A stretch of 64,000 bases of DNA from Casuarius casuarius. Lineage: Eukaryota > Chordata > Aves > Casuariiformes > Casuariidae. The stretch's first letter is position 1. Each line of letters starts with the position of its first letter. The notes beneath the pieces are model-generated. The model searched no databases and was not told where the DNA came from. It worked only from the letters and a program-made list of their open reading frames with translations. The stretch spans positions 124,001-188,000 of the forward strand of contig PTFA01000272.1 of the NCBI GenBank assembly GCA_003342895.1. Direction: 5' to 3'. Shown here piece by piece: positions 1-13,326 of this stretch. A program made the translations under genes and the position numbers.

Positions 1-3000
1 CAAAATCTGCACATCGCTTCAGAAGACTGAAGAATTCAGACTCCAGCCGACAGTCAGGAAACTACCATCTGATTTTTCAGATGTGATAATCCTTCTTCTG
101 GTTTGACAGACCTCCGTGTTCAGCTTTTTTGACAGTCAAACCTTTACTTTAAGGTTTCTAGCCATGGAGCTACAGACCTACACTCAGGTTGGAAAAGTCA
201 GACTCCTGACTACAGTAATTTTACCGATTTCTCTACAAAAAGGGGAGGATTCTAGTCTCTATAATACTACCAAATGTCATAATGTTATAGCTACACTAAA
301 CCGAGCAAAAAGCAACTCTCAGGCTATGGGCCATTTAAAGTGCAAAGCCTTTTAATTCCTTTGAGATGGTGCAGAAAATCTTAACACGTCCTCATAAACA
401 AGGTGGAAATGCTTAAAAGAACTGGGAAGTTATTGCAACAATTACTTGTGGTGGTCTGGCTGGGTGCAGACAAATGCAGGATCAAATTCCAAATTAATTT
501 TAATGTGTTCCCTGTTTACATTGCATCTAACAGTGCTCATATGGAAAAGCATAGAAAGATCTATGGGCACGTACGTAGAACTGTTAGGACCTTGAGAATA
601 CAGACTGCTATCTTTCACTACTAGTATTTTAACTATTCTTTTTTTTTTTTTCATTTCAAACATGACTCTACTGCTAAGGCAACCAAACATAGGTGAGAAG
701 CTTGTGAATGTTCTTCCCTGTTTTGCCCCTCCCTAACTGTGAGATCTTGGACAACTCAAGCTAGGATAACATGCTTGAAAGTGATACAGAAGCCTCAGTC
801 ACATAAGAAAGGTTCCTAAGTCACTTTACCAATGAGAATGGAGATATCAAACCCCTAGCTGCAAAATGAAGATCCTGCTTACCCATCCTGCAGTGTGAGG
901 CTTCATTAGCAGTTGCATAGCACTTCCAAAGGAACTTGAAAGCTCCCAATTATGACTGTTCCTGAGACAAAGCAAGACTCTTCAGCAGACAAAGAACTGC
1001 TCTAAATCCTCCTTACATCTTCTCTAAGGCACTATACCTCAGTGGATAAATTATCTGCTACAAGTGAAGTCTGGAATTCCTATCCTGTTAAGAGTATACT
1101 TTTATCAATGAGTATTTAAAGAGCTTCTTCCTTACAGTACTAATATAATTAACAGTATAAATAATGAAATACCGTGCAGAGCACTTTGAAGATAGGAAGC
1201 AGTCTTTATGTGCCAAATAGTCCAAGTATAATTAATAAATTCTCTGAATTTTCTACATCAAAAGAGCAAAAGATATCTAATTCAACTGAACTTTATAATG
1301 CCAANCTGCAAGCAGAGAGATATCTGAATTAGTTGTTTGGTTTGCACAACATGGGCCAACAAAGCAAAAGATATTCCCATGCCTTTAGACCTTACAGGCA
1401 CCCAGAGATGAGACAAAATAAAATCCAAAACACAGCACAAGTACATAGGAGGTTTGGAGAATACTGATGAGGAGAAAAAGGTGGAAGACATTAAGGACAG
1501 ACTAAGAAGAGAAGAAAGGAAAAGCAAGACAGTGACAGTCACTGCAAAAGAGGCTTGAAGCAAAGAATAAGCTAGAGAGAAAAAGGGCAGAGACAGAGCA
1601 GAAGGGGGAACCCAGCACAGCTGCAAGCCCTCACGGCTTGCTGTTGTCACACCATCATATTAACTGGAGCACAGAAAGACCTAAATCTTTATGAACACGG
1701 CTTTTTTGATTGAGTATCACAAATTCATATGGCTGCATCTGTTCTTCCTCTACCTCAGGAATGAAAAACATCAAATTAAAAATAATTGGACTCTGCTATT
1801 AATACAAAAAAAAGCTTCAGTCATTTGATCAAATGGAGCTTAACACGGGATACTGTTGCATTAAATAACAATCTGTGCTCTATTCTGGTGCAGTGACTGG
1901 GGAAATACGAAGCGTGCAACAGCTGTTTTGTCCCCACCACATTTCTTACGGCTTCATGAAAATATTCAGCCAATCCATAAAATGCCACCGGATGTTGTAT
2001 TCTCCACTGTAACATGCAAGACTTGTAGCACTGCTCATCTGGTTGGTGGTGTTGCTGGGATTACCAAGCAAGGTGAAAACAGGAATCTACAGCTGAAGAG
2101 CCTAATATTAGCCAGGAATCGAACTTGAAACTTTTACTTTCCTGCTGAAAACAATATGGTTGCTATTGCTCATCATATGCCCTACTGATTACACTTCCTG
2201 CTTTTAAGAGAAATCGGTAGAACTCGATGTCTTTAACTTTCAAAGGAGCTGCCCTGTCTCCAGGCCACGAGATGCACGTGAGGGTGGCACCTTGCCTTTG
2301 GGGAAGGGGGANGCCACACCACTGCCAACCCCAGGCAGAGGAGCTGCCGGCTCTGCCGGGAAGGACGCACCAACAAAGCAGCCNGACCGAGCCCTCCCCG
2401 AGAGACACGGCCGTCCACACAGCAGCTGGAGTCTCCAAAAGNCCAAGAATGCAGGGTTGGATCTGCTTCAAATGTTGTTCTCCGCCAGAGACAATTACAG
2501 GAAGGCAGGTATCCGATGTCTTGGAGGAAGAATATTAGGTTGCTTTGTTGCAACCACAGGCAGAACCCAGGGCAATCACGTTTTTGGTAACAACTACCAG
2601 CATNACCCACCAGCTGCCAAGCGAGGAGACTTGGCAGCTCAATAATACTGCTTTCATTTATCATTTCCACTCCAATTAGCTGANAATACTAGGCAATTGG
2701 CAGAATAAACCCAAACCTAAGGAAGCTGAGAGAGCGCTATGTGGTCTGCCGTGATAGTCGTTAAGTAATTCAGAGACATATAAATGACTCCTAGTACCCA
2801 TTCAGGTTTAGACTTTATCTTTTGTAAGAGGAAATTGTTGCCAATGCTGAGTATGTTTTCAAATCTGATATGTGCTTGCATGTAATGAAACCCTGTTGAA
2901 AATGGTCTTTTAATGGGTTTATTATGGCAGGCCCTATTAGCAGAACAACATGGGAACAGCCTAGTCTCTAAAACCAAATCGAAATCCAGCTGACCTCAAT

Positions 3001-5924
3001 GGAAATATATTCAGCCTAACGCTCCTACGACAGAGCAGTGCAGTTAAGGCAGAACATACAATTTGATTAACAACACATTAATATTAACATATTGTTTCAG
3101 GAATTGAGAACTATTAATTCTTATCCTCAAATGAGAGAATTTAAAAGTTACACAAATTAAAGCAAGGTACCAAATGTGCTTCATTACTCTGTTACTTTTC
3201 TAGACTTTCTAATTACGCCTTTTACCATTTGTCCAGGCCTTTTACAGGAAAAAAAGAGGCTACAAGTAAAATTTCATAGCAGTCCTAAGGGATTTCAGAG
3301 ACAGGAGGACTACAAAATGGATATTCTTAAATCACTTAGGTGCTTTTGCATACTTCATCCTATCTTTCATACAGACACAAAAGCAGTCACTAGGAAAGAG
3401 CTCAGACGAATTGAATTCTAGGTGAAGAAACAGGGTACATTAACTAAAACCAGAAGTTTTAAATCATTGGTCATAATCCTGGTTTGAATCAGCCTACAGA
3501 AATCTTGATTTAAACCTACAGGTTCAATTATTTTTCTGCAGCTGTGTTCCTCTGCAAAGGTGAATGCTCCCTGGCTGGTCACCATTAAAATGCATTCATC
3601 TGTATTCAAATATAGCCTTTGCACTAACCACTGCACATTTTTCCTTGACTGGAAGAAGCAACACTGCTAAGTACAATGATTTAAGTTATGGTGTAGTTCA
3701 GCACAGATGTATGCTGATTCTTACGCTTTCCTCCCCCTTTCTAATCAATTCACATCAGTACTTGTAAAATGAAAAATTAACACAAGTACTGCTTTTGAAG
3801 TACTCTTAATTATCTAAGTAACTTTCTCTGTGATGAGTATGAAAGAAAAAAAAATTCAGGAGAATGTTTTGCATTTAAAAGCGATTAATTACAAGCAACA
3901 TGNTTGCACCCCACTGTGAGATTTCGAACCAGTGGACTTCAGCTTTACATGCCTAGCTTTNACTCCTGAAAGAATATTTTTTTCCTTCCTTTTTAACTGT
4001 TAATTTCTTTGCTTTGAAGGAAAAAGGATAANTTACTTGAATAAACTGAAACTAATAATTATTTGCTTGGCCCCTGCAAAAAGGGCTACTATTGCCAGAA
4101 ATTGGTTTAGCAGTGTACTCCTCCTGTACAGTTACTGAAAAAACTCCAGAACCTTGACAGCTTGACTTAAAAAAAAAACCAACTGGCTGTAAACATATGC
4201 TATTTGTTTTTTATCATTAATGTGAATGATTTTAACAAACTATAATAAGCTTAAGCCTCCTGGTTCTCATAATTTCAAATGTATTTTTTCAAAACAAATG
4301 CAATTTAAATAAAGAAACCTGTTCAAATTTTGTATCTTTTCATTTACAGGTTTTCTACTCTAATGCTTTCTTCATTCTACATCTATGTATGCAGATATCT
4401 GGCATAAATTTGAAAACATCGGAGGGTATGTTAAGCAGGTGTTCAGTATTAGTACCAATAAATAAATAAGCATGTGTTCAGTATAAACACCAATAAATAA
4501 TGGATATTTGGAAGACCACTGTAATGCATGCTCTCACGCACACACTCTTCTGCACACGTCCAGAATCTGAGCAACATCCAAGGACTTAACTTTTCCAGTT
4601 GTCATATTCTGTATTTGATCTCTTCTGTGGGAGCAGTAATTTTACATGATGTTTATAGTTATGTTGTAAAAANCAGGAACTTAACTGGATTATAAAATCA
4701 GCACCAGAGGAAGTGGAGGCGAAAGGAGGTGGGAAGAGAAAACGTTTGAGTTCCTCTCTTCTCATTTGGTAAAAGTCTGTTGTGTAAATCAGTGTTTTAT
4801 GTTCCAATTTTTTCAGGCAGTGCAGAGGAAGAAGAACACCAGTTTCCTGACATAGTAGCAAAAGCCAAGTGCCCCGAGAGAGGTATTTCCAGAGATGAAG
4901 CTGCTTTCCATGCAAACATGTTACTGAAAGCTGAGGTACAAAATCTGACATTCTCTGACAGAAAGCNCTGAGTTTGACTTCATTAATCTGGGAACGCACA
5001 CAACATCCTTGCCCAGTCATGAGAAAAACATGCTGCATACAATAAAAAAGCTGCATAGAAAACATTGCCCCAGCAAGAGAGAGCCTGAAGACTGTACCTT
5101 CTTCCACAGAATCAAGCTCTCTTTCCTTCTTGAATTAAAGTGTAATTAGTATTCTACACCTTTCCATAAACCAGTAGAGATTTTTTTTAAATACAGATTC
5201 AAACCCACAATTTTTAACAACATCCCCCAAACTAGAAAAGTGACTTGAAAGTCATTAGATGATGAGGTTCTCTTGAGGCCTGGATGGTACAAAGTGGTCT
5301 CTTTTTTAAGCTTTTATCCACAGCCACACAAGTAGGAATTTGGTTTTCCTTTCTTTTTCTCAGTTTTTTTTTTTTTTCAGACTTAAATCATAAATTATTT
5401 CCTATTTTCAAGACGTCAGTACTTGGACATCTCTTACCTAATCAAACACAAGGACTTCCCAGAAAATAATGAAAGCTGGCAGCACAGGGTTGCTTTACAC
5501 TGAGATAAGAACATGCAGGCCCAGGTGAGAAAGCCCTCCACCCAATGCCATACAGCACAGCCACTCCTGAAACAGCACTGAAGCAGTTAAGAAATGAAAG
5601 GTATAAATGCTTATAGTGAGTCATTCTTGCTTAACTCCATTTTTTCACAGTTTGACTTCTTTTAAAAACATTTTGTTAAGCGCCAACAATATGGCAGGAT
5701 AAGGACAAGTTTGCCCAAAACAGCTTGCAGTTCCCTTGTGCACTTTCTTCACGCATTGGGACCATCCATNAAAGGATGCAGAGAACAACTAATAGTAAAA
5801 ACAATTATTACAGGGAAGGGGTTACAATCCCAATACCACTGCGCTCAGTGAGAGCAAAAGCTCCATCTGGCCCAGGAGCTTGCTTTTGACAACAGCCAAA
5901 ATCAGACAGACGAGACTAGAAATA
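1..5924. other. FRAS1 intron 2, left end, with scattered ambiguous bases
   Basis: No supported gene. The stretch contains 12 of the window's 16 isolated N calls. Small tracts: T13 at 639-651, T14 followed by CAG at 5364-5377, and a purine-rich plus-strand block at about 1440-1610. An imperfect two-copy direct repeat of period about 35 (GTGTTCAGTAT..ACCAATAAATAA) lies at 4439-4500. A tRNA-like B-box on the minus strand is near 2110-2125. A plus-strand segment with splice-like ends at 4817-4935 is discussed under findings. The longest open frame (minus, 4586-5107) has no recognisable domain and crosses two N positions. Confidence 0.6.
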
Positions 5925-6140
5925 CAGAAATACAGAAAATGATACTTCTTCCCAAAACACTTCCCATTTGGTTTACAGCTCAGAGACTTCCTAAGTCAGA
6001 AGCAGTATTTCTGCATTTGTGAATTTGTCTAGTCTCCCCTTGAACTCATGCAAACTTTAAGCATCGACAACATCTTGCAGCACAGTGCCAGAGCTTAACC
6101 GCACACGGCGTGAGAAAGTGTCTCCCTTGTGCGGAGCTAA
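5925..6140 (-). repeat. Old L3/CR1-type LINE fragment
   Basis: The plus strand reads like the antisense of the L3/CR1 consensus segment I know: a block like GAACTCATGCAAACTTT, then GCATCGACAACATCTTG, then TTAACCGCACACGGCGTGAG. The consensus counterparts are 'gaacccatgtaaactt', 'gcatccacaacatcctg' and 'ttaactatgcgttgtgtgaag'. The copy is diverged and truncated. The identification is from memory of the consensus; the ends are approximate. Confidence 0.55.
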
Positions 6141-6264
6141 AAGACGTTCTGAAACAGGGACAAAAGCGGGCGTCAGGCAAATGGTAGAATAAAACACTGG
6201 ATCCTTGCTGAGAGCACGTACTGCCCCAGGACAGCACCTGAGAACAGCTTGGGGAGCAGGGAAA

Positions 6265-6430
6265 GGATAAAGGGACAAACCTAGGAGACCTAGGTTGAAT
6301 TCCTAATGCTACGGCTGACTACTGTGAGACCTCAGCAAGATGCTTCTCTGCTCTGTTTCCACTGCCCTCCCCATCCTGTGCCTATCTGGATTGCAAGTTT
6401 CCTGGCACTCGGACTAGCCTTTCTTACACC
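6265..6430 (+). repeat. MIR/CORE-SINE copy
   Basis: GGAGACCTAGGTTGAATTCC (6284-6303) matches the tRNA-derived head with a B-box-like GGTTGAATTCC. It is followed by GCTGACTACTGTGAGACCTC and AGATGCTTCTCTGCTCTGTTTCC, the counterpart of the MIR core 'agctgtgtgaccttgggcaagtcacttaacctctctgtgcctcagtttcc'. The tail (CTATCTGGATTGCAAGTTTC) resembles the LINE-derived 3' end 'tatttagactgtaagctc'. It sits about 125 bp from the L3/CR1 fragment. Confidence 0.65.
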
Positions 6431-8288
6431 CCTCTCCTGCCCTCGGCACGGTTTGCCCCAGATCTCAAGGCCTCCATGAGCCACAACTAAAAAGTACTAC
6501 AGAGGAAGAGGGCAACAGCGCTAACACCAAGAAGGACANGACTCTCTCCTCGGTGNCCCCTCCTTCCTCTGAACATTAACNAGTGGGGCAGCAGCTCCAG
6601 CTCCCCGCACCATTTTCAGCCGCAGAGAGTATCAGGAATCAGTATCAGGGCACGGGAGGCTGTCTTGTGCTCTGTTGCGGAGAATGAATTATAGCAATTA
6701 CCAAGAGCATAGGCTGAAAGAAAAAAAAAATCTGCTCTCCGGCTCCTGCCTGGCACAAAGTAAAAGATCCCACTCTCAGGAGACAAACTGCCTTCCCAAA
6801 ATGCAAGGAACCTTGACAAATTAATGCTGACAGGCAGTTTTGAACAAATCAAAGAAAAAGTAATCTCTGAATAAGTCTGCGACAACCAGCCATTTCACTC
6901 TGCTGACACCTCAGTGGACTCCACAGCACAATCCGACCCGACCTCCATCCCCTGATGGGAAACGGCCTCACGCTCTTGTCTTTCAGCAACCGGCTCTGTG
7001 ACCCGTGAGTCCGCTCCTGCCTTTCACTGAAAAGGAGCTGGTGCCCTGGTGGCTACACTGGTCCNACCGAGAAGCGGCAGCGCTGCTAATTCATGCCTCA
7101 GCCCGCCGGTGCCATCGGGCCCTGAACAAACACCTGGTGCGTGTCCCTTTGAGCTTGCAAACGGCCCACAGGGGACATGATCATGAAACGAGAAAAGGCT
7201 CCAGTTCAGAAGCTTTCTTCTTCTTTTGCCATGGATTTTTTCATGCCAAATTGCGTTTGCCCAAGTTTGACAAGCCAGACACACGAGCAATTCTCCTTAA
7301 TTCTCCTTCTGTTGTTTTTCTACCCCCTTTACTCAAACATTTCATAACCTGCCAACCAACAAATTTCAAATATCCTCCCCAAAAATGACTTCTGAAAGGA
7401 TATCAAACTGGGAGTGTTTGATTGAACAGCTGTCGAAAATGAGGGAGGTAAGGGATTAATTTAACCTAAACGTGATCATGGCTTTAATTATAGAATTTAT
7501 TGTGACATAATGGTTTCCTTTGGAGCAGCAAGAGTCAGAGTCCCTGGTGTGCAACGGAATATGTGCACAGCACGCAAGTGCAGCTAAGGCAAAGAGCATC
7601 TTCACCTGTCCAAGAGCACCAAGAGGGTTATATTCTATTCCCTTAAAATGACGCCGCTTGTTAAGAGAACTGAACACGTGAAAGCTGCCAGGATGTAAGT
7701 AGCCAACATTGAATGCTGAAGGCTGTAAAGCTGCAGGCAACCACTGTCAACAACTGTGCACAGAACCACAGCTTGAAAAAGTTATCACAGATTTGAAACT
7801 GGCTATTAAACCAACTTAATCCAGTGCATATATTATAAGGGATGCCCTGCAGAGCAGAGCCTGACTATACTTTCTAGAAAATAGTGTTGGCTTTCTTAGC
7901 ATTAGTTCATGTTTTCGAAGGGAGGAGGGAATACCCTCTGTAGGCCCAACATCACTATATCAAAAGATGAAGTAATATTCCCAGCAGGATGCATAACTTC
8001 AAATTCATGCTGTTGTGCTGCTGAAAGGCAGGCAACGTTGGGCCAAAAGCTTCAATCTCAGCTGTATCTAGCCAGGGCAAAATGAGCAAGACTGGCTGAG
8101 CCTTTTATCCCGTCTCTAACAAAAAAACATCAGGGCATGAAAGTCATTGCAACTCCACCAGCTGACTCAGTAGAAAAAGAAAATATCTTTCTAAGTCATT
8201 TGTAATAGGCCCTCCAAATACTCTACTCTATTTCTGTTTCTTGAAGGCAATAATAGACTGTAGAGCAATTTTGCAGGCCACTTTAACA

Positions 8289-8306
8289 AATATATATATA
8301 TACATA
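8289..8306. repeat. Short AT dinucleotide microsatellite
   Basis: About seven AT/TA units, ending TACATAT. Too short to be more than a simple repeat. Confidence 0.8.
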
Positions 8307-11300
8307 TTTCCAATTCCAAGCTGGATATTTAGGAGGTATACTTTGAAAGCACAAAGCAAGGAACCACGTACCTCGAATCCTACTGTTGTTACTGCGGATC
8401 CAAGCACAGTAATCTCTCATACAGCTCCCAGAAAATACAGCCCTTTATGTCCTTATCTTTAATCTGAGCTCCCTATGCAGCAGATTAATAAACTGGTTCT
8501 CTTTTTCCTTCAAAGGGGGAAGGGGACCCCTGCAAAAGTCCTGCAGAGTCATTAATCTCTGTTTCATTACTGAACAAAAATGATTAGGAAAGGCCTGTAG
8601 AAAAACGGATTTCATGGGCTGTCTTCATGTGCTCTAGTATTGTTTCAAGAGCCTCTGGTTCATTGGTAGCTGTCAAGATCTAACAAGGTAGTAATTTTAT
8701 GGCCAAACAAATTGAAATAAATGTCAGCAAAAGGTGTGTAACAGCCTAGTATTTTATTTGAAAATGTGGGCTCAACGTTGCCATCTGTTACAAATGATTA
8801 AATTAACTGACTTTAGCACATGGAAACTATAAGTTCAGAAATAAAAATTAGACTTAAAACATCCTAAAAAGGGCAAGATGACATACGCATTTGTGTGCTT
8901 CTGCAAAGGAAAGAAGTCTCTGTGACATTTTTTGATAGATAAGATGTAACAAAAGATAACTGGTTCTACATATGTTTCATACCAGCCAGCTTTTGCCTTA
9001 TTTCCTCTATTTTATAACAAACTTTCTGCAGAGCCAGTGTCTAGCATTCCTCCTCATCAACTCCCCAGGCATTAATACCCCTCCAGCCCTATAGACAGAG
9101 GGTCTATCTCAAGGCATTCACCTTTGATGAACCAAAAAAGTGTAACTAGATTAACAAAGACAATAGATAGTGTGTGAAAAACAGGCTCATCGATCTCTAT
9201 GGAATATGACTAACCAGATTCAAACTCCAGCTCCTTAAGGCCCTGAAGTGCTTATTAACAGAAACGGAGAGAAGGCTCATGCTTACACCTTCCCTGGTTT
9301 TCTACCCACTTGTCCTGAGTATCTGCCACTAGCCGGGGAGTCAGGTCACAGAGCCCAGACAAAGCACTGGTCTGTCTCAGCCCCAGCCCTGAAGCGCTCT
9401 GTGAGGATGGGCACTTGGTCCAAGCACTGCCTCGTAAAATTAGGTTGTGCAATACGCTGCTAGCTAACTTTCTCGCACACACATGCCCTGTAGGTCATCA
9501 CTGGGCAATTCAAACTGAGCGGTTCAGCCCCCAAAAGAAAATGAACTACTGGCATCTGGCTAGAGGCTAGTCTGAGATGATAGAGCAGGCAGAAAAAGAC
9601 TGTTCATCTGCAAACGCGACTGCACTGAGTGAATGCACTTAGCATTTCTGGCAAGAAAGGATTTTCTATCAAACAGTAGGTCCAACAACAACGTTTGCAT
9701 TGAAGTGTACTATTGGTAGTAGGCTGCAACAGCAGGTATAGCGCATGTGTATGAGCAGAACACATCTCAAGGCCCTGGCAAACGTAGAAATATAGTTTTC
9801 CCAAAAGATCAGTCTAGGCATCCTAAAAACAAACAGTGAAACAAGTTACTCTATCAAGTGACCAGAAGGAATGGAAAGAGGCACTGGAGTGAAATACTGG
9901 GGCAGGAGGGAGTACTATCTTACGATAGCTTAATACCAACACTCAATATGCACATCTGAAAAACAGTGACTCCTTCAGCAGTACATTTTTCCTTGTTACT
10001 GTTTGATTTAGGGATTACATCTGTCCAGTCGTTATCAGCACATTCTACTGTCTAGCGAGTGTGCAGAAAAACATCACACACACGTTTCACCTTGAAATAT
10101 GCCAGAACTGGCTTATCTTTCCCAGCTGCCTTAAGGGGGGTGGGGTGGGGGAAGCACTCAAGTACTGACAAGTATTTTAAAAAACAAAACCTCCCACTGT
10201 AATTTCAGATTGTAACTCCCAGCAAGATTATCACTGGACAAGAAAGGAAGATACAAAGAAAGATTTTTCTGTCCTCTTTCCCTCCATCTGCGCGTACCAC
10301 AATGAAAGCAATAATCTCCTCCAGCACATAGCTGCCTAAAGGAAAAATTACACGGGCCTGGAATTGTAGTCCAGACTGTTTCAAAGGCATGTCTTCAGCA
10401 CCAGGGCTGCGATTGATTGCCAGTGCAGATCAAGAGTGACAGGTCCTCTCGCAGTGGGCGAAGAAGCAGAGAAGAAACCGTTGAGCTAAGCAACATGGTC
10501 CCTACTGTTCACTGGGTGCCGCACTCTCTAAAACTGATGGTTTTTTACAGTTACAACAAAGTGTACCCCATTCAAAACAAGCTGAAGAAAACTACAGTTG
10601 ATTATCTCTTGCTCTAATAGAGAAGAAATTCCGTGAGTTTAAGGTTACCCTACTCACTTTGTTGTCTTAACTTTCTCTGCATGTCTTCATTAATGGGAGA
10701 TTTTGCTACCAAATTGTAATGAAGGCAGCACCAGACCCTGCTTGGGGAATTTTTTTAATGCATTTTTTATTCTCTTTAGATTCCTTCCTTCCTCTTTATT
10801 GATTATTCAGCTTTTATGAACTTTTTTCTCTCTATTGCACCATTAAACAGCCTTGCACAGTCTCACACTCATGGCTAGCTGGAGCTGAAGAGAAAGGTGA
10901 ACACTGTATGGTAAACTGCCTTGAACTGTGACAGCATGATTAATGAGCAAGATGTCACTTATCCTGAGAAAAGCCACTGAACTCCAAGTCCGCTGCCAAC
11001 TATTCATTATGAAATCTGTCATTCAAGCTACAGAAACCAAAATATCCCTTTCTGATGGAGGACATATTCAGCAGCAGAGAAAGTAACAACACTCACTCTA
11101 CATGACAGGCTCAGAAGTCAGTCAGAAACAGAATGGAAGATGGGGGACGGTGAAGGCAAAAAAATGGGATGGCGAATGACAGATAGGTTGTTGAAGACCT
11201 AAGAAACAGAACTAATATTACTGGTAATTTTTACGTAGCTTTAAGTCTCTTGACAGGACAAGATTTGGCCTAATTTTCCTTGCTGTCTCTGAGTTGTGAG

Positions 11301-12760
11301 AGAGAGCAGAAGTTCTACCTGACCACTAAGCTTTAATTCTTGGATTTCCGACTGCCAGGGGCAACTGCTCCTGTGAGCAGTCAGTCACCAGCACTAACAA
11401 GCGTTCCTAGAAAGGAACACGCAGACCTCGTGGTAATGCAGGGAAATACGTCCGCTGCCTGGCAGCTTCCCTCTGAAATAATGAGTTCACAGCAGGGCAA
11501 GAGCCACCTTTTACTACCTCAGCTGAGCATCCGGCACTGCTGTACTCCAGTCTGAGAGGCTACTCTCAGATGTCAAACCCAGTACTCTGTTCTTTGTTAA
11601 GGTTACAAACTCACCCAAAGCCAAAGCCAAGCATCATTTTTCTGAAACAAACACAGAAGCTCTGCAATGCCAAAATTGCTATCCATCAGCATTTTCTCTG
11701 AAAGAAATCAAGAGAGACTGTCTCATAGGACTGAAAATACGGACAAGATCCTGCTAGACCTGGTCTACACCCTGAATTTCAGGTTGGCACCAGGTAGCTA
11801 GCATCAGAAAGAGCCACAAGGGCTGAGGAGGAGCGAGGGAGCACACGCAAGAAGCGGTTAAGAATGCCTCCAGGGAGGCAGTCTGACAGCGGCTGCAGCG
11901 GAGGGAAGAAGTAACTACAGGGCTGGAAGGGGCAGTCAGACGAATCATGATCCTTGCTTTTGGGGGAGGTAGGGATGAGAAACAGTTGTGTAAGGCATTT
12001 AAACTCCCTCTTATGAGTCAGATAAGACATAAGCAAAAACACGGTGCCATTGGTCTCAGCAGGAGGAGTATGGTTATGTTAATTGGCATGATTGGCCATC
12101 ACCCAGAAATAAATCATATTTTACATTGAAAACTGGCAGCATTCAACGGGAAATAAATTGCAGGCTTTCTCAGGCTCGTGCTGGAACAGTTCATTTTGCT
12201 TTCATTATTCAGAAGTACTGCATAAAAGGTCATGGCAAAAAAAATATTTATTTAAAATTAAAGCCTTGTAATCCTATCTAAAGTATATTTATTTTTGATG
12301 TATAAAAATGTGTAACACCATGATTCTATGAACTGTTCTTCCAATGTAATGCCAGAGTGATGTCAGGAGTTGTTCTAAAAATAAATACAACATGCACTTT
12401 GCACAGCTCTCCAATTTGCTCCCTTTACTACAGTTTTTCTTCCATAGAAAAGCCAATTTTACAAAACTTGACTTTCCAGAATAGAAGCAGCATAAGAGAC
12501 AAAGATTACCATAACCTCTAAGGCTCACGCACACCAATTTTTGTCTCTCACCCCTTTTTCAGCACTTAACACCTTGCTCAGAATAAATGTGTGACAAAAG
12601 CTTGGGAAGAATTTATACAGCAAACCTATAATGGTAACTAGAGTAGTAAGTGTGAGAAAAAGTACACGCATACGGACTTATCTAGACTTTTGAAAACAGA
12701 CCAGGTGGTCCTTAAATCTCTTTGATGCTCATGGTTTAGAAAATCAACAGTTTTCTATCA

Positions 12761-12793
12761 GATCACTTTATATCACTTTATATATCACTTTTA
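12761..12793. repeat. Short tandem array of ATCACTTTAT-like units
   Basis: Three successive units of about 10-12 bp (GATCACTTTA, TATCACTTTA, TATATCACTTTT) lie head to tail. Slippage-type repeat with no further structure. Confidence 0.75.
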
Positions 12794-13304
12794 CTTTAGT
12801 GCTGTCTTAACCTACAGGAGCTGCTCTATTAAATATTTAGCAATGGCAAAACATATGCATGCCTCCAACTTCACATTGAAGAGGAACAGGTATCTTCCCT
12901 CCATACTCTGTCATTCAAGAATGGGCTGTATATTACTGAAAGTAACACCTGAAAAATTGCTTTTGTTATACTTCTGCTAGAATCATTTAAATTCTGTTTC
13001 CTTAATAAGCTTAAATGAGTGCTTGCTAATATATTTTTCAAAGCACATCTCTTGGGTATATAAAGCTCCAGGCATCAATGTCCACAAGCATTCAGAGACA
13101 AGACACTAACAGGGAGCTTTCATCACATCACTTTCGGTGCTGCTGTGGATATTTGCTAGTTTGAAGATCGTTCACTGACATGGTGTGAGTTAATTCTTGT
13201 CATGCTACTTCACGCTTGGCTAGAAATAATTGCTGTCTCATTACAAATTTAATAATGACACTGTGATATGGTATAACTCTTCTTTGCAATTTTCTTCTCT
13301 GTCA

Positions 13305-13326
13305 TTTTTTTTCTTTTTTTTTTTTT
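13305..13326. repeat. T-rich homopolymer tract
   Basis: T8, one C, then T13, followed by AAGAAG. On the minus strand this would be a poly(A)-like run, but I see no adjacent retrocopy or SINE body that would make it a tail. Confidence 0.8.

Noticed and set aside
4586..5107. Longest open frame in the window, 173 codons on the minus strand
   Set aside because: No domain, repeat, signal peptide or compositional bias of a real protein; it crosses N calls at 4673 and 4967, so openness is partly uncertain; no supporting exon or promoter.
6057..6278. Minus-strand frame containing CCPG, reminiscent of the CCPEC motif of VWC domains
   Set aside because: It lies across the L3/CR1 fragment and near the MIR copy and lacks the other cysteines.
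10130..10155. G-rich run GGGGGGTGGGGTGGGGG as a possible G-quadruplex
   Set aside because: Only three separated runs of at least three G are visible, so a stable four-tetrad-run structure is not supported.
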